Below, piece by piece: positions 5,764 to 6,978 of a DNA stretch of 6,978 bases (position 1 is the first letter of the stretch; every line of letters begins with the position of its first letter). The stretch is from an uncultured Bacteroidia bacterium (GTDB lineage: Bacteria; Bacteroidota; Bacteroidia; Bacteroidales; UBA932): assembly GCA_902767465.1 (NCBI GenBank), contig CACXHM010000097.1, positions 1 to 6,978 on the forward strand. The letters are read 5' to 3'. The translations under genes and the position numbers were made by a program. Below the pieces are notes generated by a model. It ran no database searches. It was not told the DNA's origin and worked only from the letters and a program-made list of their open reading frames with translations.

Positions 5764-6429
5764 TCAATCTATCGACAGTACCGTAAGAACGTCCGTTTCA
5801 ACCTTGAAGCGGACGTTCTTACCCTTATATGCCATTCCATAAACCCTTTGAGGATCGTCATGATATGCCGGCCTGGGGTCTTGGGAGAGGATTTCCTTCA
5901 AAATTGAAATCTCATCTGAGTCAAAACCTTGAGTAATCAGCTTGTCCGGGATTGAAACCGTAAGCTTGCTGTCCGGTGCACATGAGGCAAATCCTGAGCG
6001 TATACCGGTATGGGCATCACAATACTCCACATAAGGCTTGATGTCGTATATGGGTGTTCCGTCAACAAGATCGGCACCAAGCACTTCAATCGTGCCTTCA
6101 GAAGCATTGATCGAAGAAATCCTTACAGATGACAGCCCAAGCGGGTTTGGCCGGTAGGGCGAACGTGTAGCATAGACCCCGATTCTTTCGTTACCTCCCA
6201 GACGTGGCGGCCTAACCTTTGAAGCACTTGCAACATCTGTCCTGTTAAGGCTGAAGCCCCAGATGATCCAAAGATAATCAAAGCCTTCCAGCCCATCCAA
6301 CATGGCTGTTTCGTACCCGTCGCAAAACTCTATCCATCCTTTCAAACCCGACACGATTCCTGCCTGGCGGGGAGTGCCGAACTTGTCCGATAAGGGAGAA
6401 CGGAACCAGGCGATTGGCTTAATTTCCAT
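5764..6429 (-). CDS. trmO: tRNA (adenine37-N6)-methyltransferase TrmO (TsaA/YaeB family)
   Basis: A 221-residue protein, close to the size of E. coli TrmO (about 235). TrmO uses S-adenosylmethionine to methylate t6A37 of certain ANN-decoding threonine tRNAs to m6t6A. It is built as a beta-barrel methyltransferase rather than a Rossmann fold. Diagnostic stretches are the N-terminal PIAWFRSPLSDKFGTPRQ (5-22), the SAM-site block ERIGVYATRSPYRPNPLGLS (81-100), GADLVDGTPIYDIKPYV (118-134) and the C-terminal QDPRPAY (183-189) followed by VYGMAYKGKNVRF (196-208). The ATG at 6427-6429 lies inside the end of the upstream M23 gene (11-base overlap), so the two are probably co-transcribed. It converges on gcvPB with one base between stop codons, and its last codons contain a long hairpin (5783-5822). 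Confidence 0.95.
   Translation of the reverse strand: MEIKPIAWFRSPLSDKFGTPRQAGIVSGLKGWIEFCDGYETAMLDGLEGFDYLWIIWGFSLNRTDVASASKVRPPRLGGNERIGVYATRSPYRPNPLGLSSVRISSINASEGTIEVLGADLVDGTPIYDIKPYVEYCDAHTGIRSGFASCAPDSKLTVSIPDKLITQGFDSDEISILKEILSQDPRPAYHDDPQRVYGMAYKGKNVRFKVETDVLTVLSID
5783..5822. terminator. bidirectional hairpin, possible terminator shared by gcvPB and trmO
   Basis: GTAAGAACGTCCG (5783-5795) is repeated as its exact reverse complement, CGGACGTTCTTAC, at 5810-5822. Pairing continues inwards through one G-U and TTCA/TGAA, giving an 18-bp stem with a 4-base loop. It lies 20 bases past the gcvPB stop and inside the last codons of trmO (encoding about VRFKVETDVLT). No T-run follows on either strand, so it is not a textbook intrinsic terminator. 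It could still end or stabilise transcripts, because the hairpin is nearly identical when read from either side. Confidence 0.55.
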
Positions 6430-6978
6430 GGCCGTCCATTTCGGTCTTGTATATGTGGAACAAAGAATCCAGGGCTGGCAGATTCTCTTTTTTTATAGGT
6501 TCAGCCGAAGGAGATTCCAATTTGAGAGGATCCACCGGAGTCCCGTTCTTCCATACGCGGAAATCAAGGTGCGGCCCTGTAGCAGATCCTGTCATGCCAA
6601 CATATCCTATAACCTGTCCCTGATGAACCCTGACTCCCGCCTTTATTCCTTTTGCAAACCCCTTCAAATGCAGATATCCGGTGGTATATACGCTGTTATG
6701 GCGGACTTTTATCATATTACCTGCTCCGCCTTTGCCCCATCCGGCAGAAAGCACCACACCGTCTCCAAGGGCATGGACGGGAGTCCCGGACGGTGCAGCA
6801 TAATCCACGGCGGTATGTGGCCGCACAACTCCATGTATGGGGTGAACCCGGTGATAAGAGAATTTGCTGCTGATGCGGGTAAATTTGAGAGGAGCTTTCA
6901 GGAATGCTTTACGCATTGAACCTCCTTTTTCGTTCCAGTACTTGTTACCGTTATCGCCCTGGTCGTAACATATTGCAT
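6419..6978 (-). CDS. M23-family (LytM-type) peptidase, N-terminal part outside window
   Basis: The frame is open from the right edge of the window to the TAA at 6419-6421, giving about 185 residues. It contains a full M23 peptidase domain, which normally cuts peptidoglycan cross-bridges in the envelope. Family features are RKAFLKAPLKFTRISSKFS, then RPHTAVDYAAPSGTPV (with the HxxxD zinc-ligand pair), GDGVV, a YLHL strand with the expected catalytic His, and TGSATGPHLDFRVWKNG. In the last motif the usual HxH is HxD, so one zinc-ligand His is an Asp (6563-6565). An ATG at 6914-6916 has a strong Shine-Dalgarno-like AAGGAGG in front. However, the frame stays open upstream (GNKYWNEKGGS), and related proteins as I recall them continue through this point, so the real start is taken to lie beyond the window. 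A signal peptide or lipobox cannot be assessed. It overlaps trmO by 11 bases. Confidence 0.9.
   Translation of the reverse strand, partial: AICYDQGDNGNKYWNEKGGSMRKAFLKAPLKFTRISSKFSYHRVHPIHGVVRPHTAVDYAAPSGTPVHALGDGVVLSAGWGKGGAGNMIKVRHNSVYTTGYLHLKGFAKGIKAGVRVHQGQVIGYVGMTGSATGPHLDFRVWKNGTPVDPLKLESPSAEPIKKENLPALDSLFHIYKTEMDGHGN

Noticed and set aside
6302..6919. Plus-strand open frame of 205 codons opposite trmO and the M23 gene
   Set aside because: It spans two recognised minus-strand genes and has no family-like sequence.

Overview
The window reads as ordinary chromosomal sequence from a member of the Bacteroidota, probably Bacteroidales. This is inferred from family resemblance (the style of the LytTR domain, the small arginase-like protein and the M23 peptidase), from a match to the Bacteroidota promoter element TAnnTTTG, and from A-rich start regions that mostly lack a Shine-Dalgarno sequence. 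No 16S or other phylogenetic marker is present, so the genus is not determined. I see no tRNA or rRNA, CRISPR array, insertion sequence, phage gene or attachment site, and no gene-free stretch longer than about 65 bases.

Layout: the left edge (1-366, +) holds the C-terminal end of a LytTR DNA-binding regulator. It meets a small arginase-superfamily protein (363-971, -) tail to tail, with overlapping stop codons. A 64-base divergent intergenic region with a good promoter candidate leads into a tightly packed + strand operon: an unrecognised 155-residue protein (1036-1503), then gcvT, gcvH, gcvPA and gcvPB (1510-5762). Junctions are 6 bases, a 4-base ATGA overlap, 1 base and another ATGA overlap. 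The right edge, on the - strand, holds an M23 peptidase that runs off the window (6419-6978) and overlaps trmO (5764-6429) by 11 bases. trmO converges on gcvPB with a 1-base gap.

The central operon encodes three of the four glycine cleavage components: the split P-protein decarboxylase (GcvPA/GcvPB), the lipoyl carrier H and the aminomethyltransferase T. Together with an L-protein (dihydrolipoyl dehydrogenase) and lipoylation enzymes encoded elsewhere, they would convert glycine to CO2, ammonia and 5,10-methylene-tetrahydrofolate.

I do not find a convincing novel multi-gene system. The points most worth checking are an 18-bp hairpin buried in the end of trmO that could terminate both convergent genes, the unknown protein at the head of the gcv operon, a split P-protein with an unusual N-terminal insertion and an internal deletion in GcvPB, and non-canonical metal-site residues in the arginase-like and M23 proteins.
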